Assembly (NCBI GenBank): GCA_034716535.1 | Contig: JAYEJW010000442.1 | Coordinates: forward strand, 1 to 29,542 | DNA: 29,542 nt | DNA from: JAYEJW01 sp034716535 | Lineage (GTDB): Bacteria; Pseudomonadota; Gammaproteobacteria; Chromatiales; Chromatiaceae | Direction of reading: 5' to 3' | Part shown: in pieces, positions 28,823 through 29,542 of the stretch | Numbering within the stretch: the first letter of the stretch is position 1 | Layout: the number at the start of each line of letters is the position of its first letter | Notes under the pieces: model-generated | Told to the model about the DNA's origin: nothing | Seen by the model: only the letters and a program-made list of their open reading frames with translations | The model's database searches: none | Position numbers and translations under genes: made by a program

Positions 28823-29497
28823 TCACTCGGCGGCCTCCGCTTCGGGCCGGCCCGAAGTTAACCGACGGGCCTGCTGGGCCGACAGGTACTTCCACGGCGA
28901 CGGGATCAGGCTCGGCACCAGACGGCGATAGCGACGGTAGACCTCGCCGTGGTAGACGAGCAATTTGCGCTCCTCGAGCCGCGAGCCCACGGCGAAGTAG
29001 AGGCTGATCAGCACGGCCGTGGTAAGGAACGCAGGGTCCATGTCCCGCGTCCAGACCAAGACCAGGCCCAGGCTGTACCAGGGGTGGCGCACGTAGCGGT
29101 GCAGTGGCGAGAGGTGGAAGCGTTCCTGGTCCTCGACCGCACGCACGTCGCCCCGCCACTGTCGCAAGCCGAGAAACTCCGAGCCGTCGTACCACCGCAG
29201 GGACCACAGAAACCCGAAGGCGGCCGCCAAGGCCAACCCGTTGGCTACCCACCAGCCGATCCCCGTCCACCGCCACAGCCATGGCCCCGGGTCGCTGAAG
29301 GTCAGGACCAAGGGCGGGAGCAGGAGCACCAGTGCCGCCGCATTGTAGAAAAGCCGGTAGCCGCGCATCCAGTGGGGGTGATTGCGGGCGACCCAGCGCT
29401 TGAGAGGCAGAGCGGCAAGCAGGGAATGCAGGCCGAAATAGGTCAGCCATGCCAGGACCAAGAAACCAAGGCGGACGAGGGAGACATCGGTCAACAT
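28823..29497 (-). CDS. ICMT/NnrU-like integral membrane protein
   Basis: 224 residues with about five hydrophobic segments (near 8-30, 50-66, 80-98, 134-148 and 155-170). It has the C-terminal signature of the isoprenylcysteine carboxyl methyltransferase-like superfamily. HRYVRHPWYSLGL is followed by GSRLEERKLLVYHGEVYRRYRRLVPSLIP, matching the usual RHPxY...E(E)..L...G..Y..Y......P pattern, which binds S-adenosylmethionine in true methyltransferases. NnrU and several uncharacterised methyltransferases share it. Bacteria have no prenylated CaaX proteins, so the substrate is unknown. The start ATG at 29497 has only a weak Shine-Dalgarno. The last 45 bases of the window hold no recognised feature. 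Confidence 0.82.
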   Translation of the reverse strand: MLTDVSLVRLGFLVLAWLTYFGLHSLLAALPLKRWVARNHPHWMRGYRLFYNAAALVLLLPPLVLTFSDPGPWLWRWTGIGWWVANGLALAAAFGFLWSLRWYDGSEFLGLRQWRGDVRAVEDQERFHLSPLHRYVRHPWYSLGLVLVWTRDMDPAFLTTAVLISLYFAVGSRLEERKLLVYHGEVYRRYRRLVPSLIPSPWKYLSAQQARRLTSGRPEAEAAE

Positions 29498-29542
29498 TGA
29501 TCTCGCGATCCTGAAACCCTAGCAGATGGGTTAAAATCCATT

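Overview
The window is a GC-rich stretch of chromosome that reads as a gammaproteobacterium. UbiK beside ComM, YheS, a class-I Bcp peroxiredoxin, PilU, SpeE, full-length SpeA and an OmpR/EnvZ-type pair all have gammaproteobacterial character. I cannot name the species. A BigR/SqrR-type cysteine pair in an ArsR regulator and a secreted Gly/Tyr-rich protein would fit a sulfur-metabolising lineage such as Chromatiales, but that is inference. I saw no rRNA, tRNA, CRISPR array, transposase, integrase or phage gene. The layout is mostly ordinary core chromosome, densely packed and with high-GC third positions throughout.

Left part (1-5700): a sulfotransferase cut by the window edge; adenylate kinase (adk); an unassigned small acidic protein; and a 45-residue single-span membrane protein on the minus strand with its own Shine-Dalgarno and terminator. 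A stem-loop-rich intergenic region with a GTAAC-N5-GTAAC repeat follows, then an OmpR/EnvZ-type pair and a Bcp peroxiredoxin.

Signalling block (5795-9363): a hybrid sensor kinase whose C-terminal receiver has lost its phosphoacceptor Asp, a REC-PAS response regulator with an intact Asp and no output domain, and an ArsR repressor with the cysteine spacing of persulfide sensors. The three are contiguous and probably co-transcribed.

Metabolic middle (9400-14469): an M20 amidohydrolase (minus), spermidine synthase, a dual-CDGSH iron-sulfur protein, and a nitrogen operon on the minus strand (TorF-type porin, then P-II, then AmtB). The operon is preceded by a very good sigma-54 promoter and two NtrC-like sites.

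Right part (14756-29497): ubiK-comM-yheS-DUF2939 run as one unit, followed by pilU. Glycogen phosphorylase, a Glu/Leu-type dehydrogenase and arginine decarboxylase follow, then hypA-hypB without other hyp genes, a secreted PYGGG-repeat protein, and a minus-strand ICMT/NnrU-like membrane protein. Polyamine synthesis is represented by speA and speE, 13 kb apart and without speD or an agmatinase gene in view.

The points most worth a second look are the sigma-54/NtrC architecture with a porin as first gene, the competing hairpins over the P-II Shine-Dalgarno, the structured region upstream of the OmpR-like gene, the dead receiver domain, the candidate persulfide sensor, the 45-residue membrane protein and the tandem-repeat secreted protein. 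I did not find a clearly new multi-gene system.
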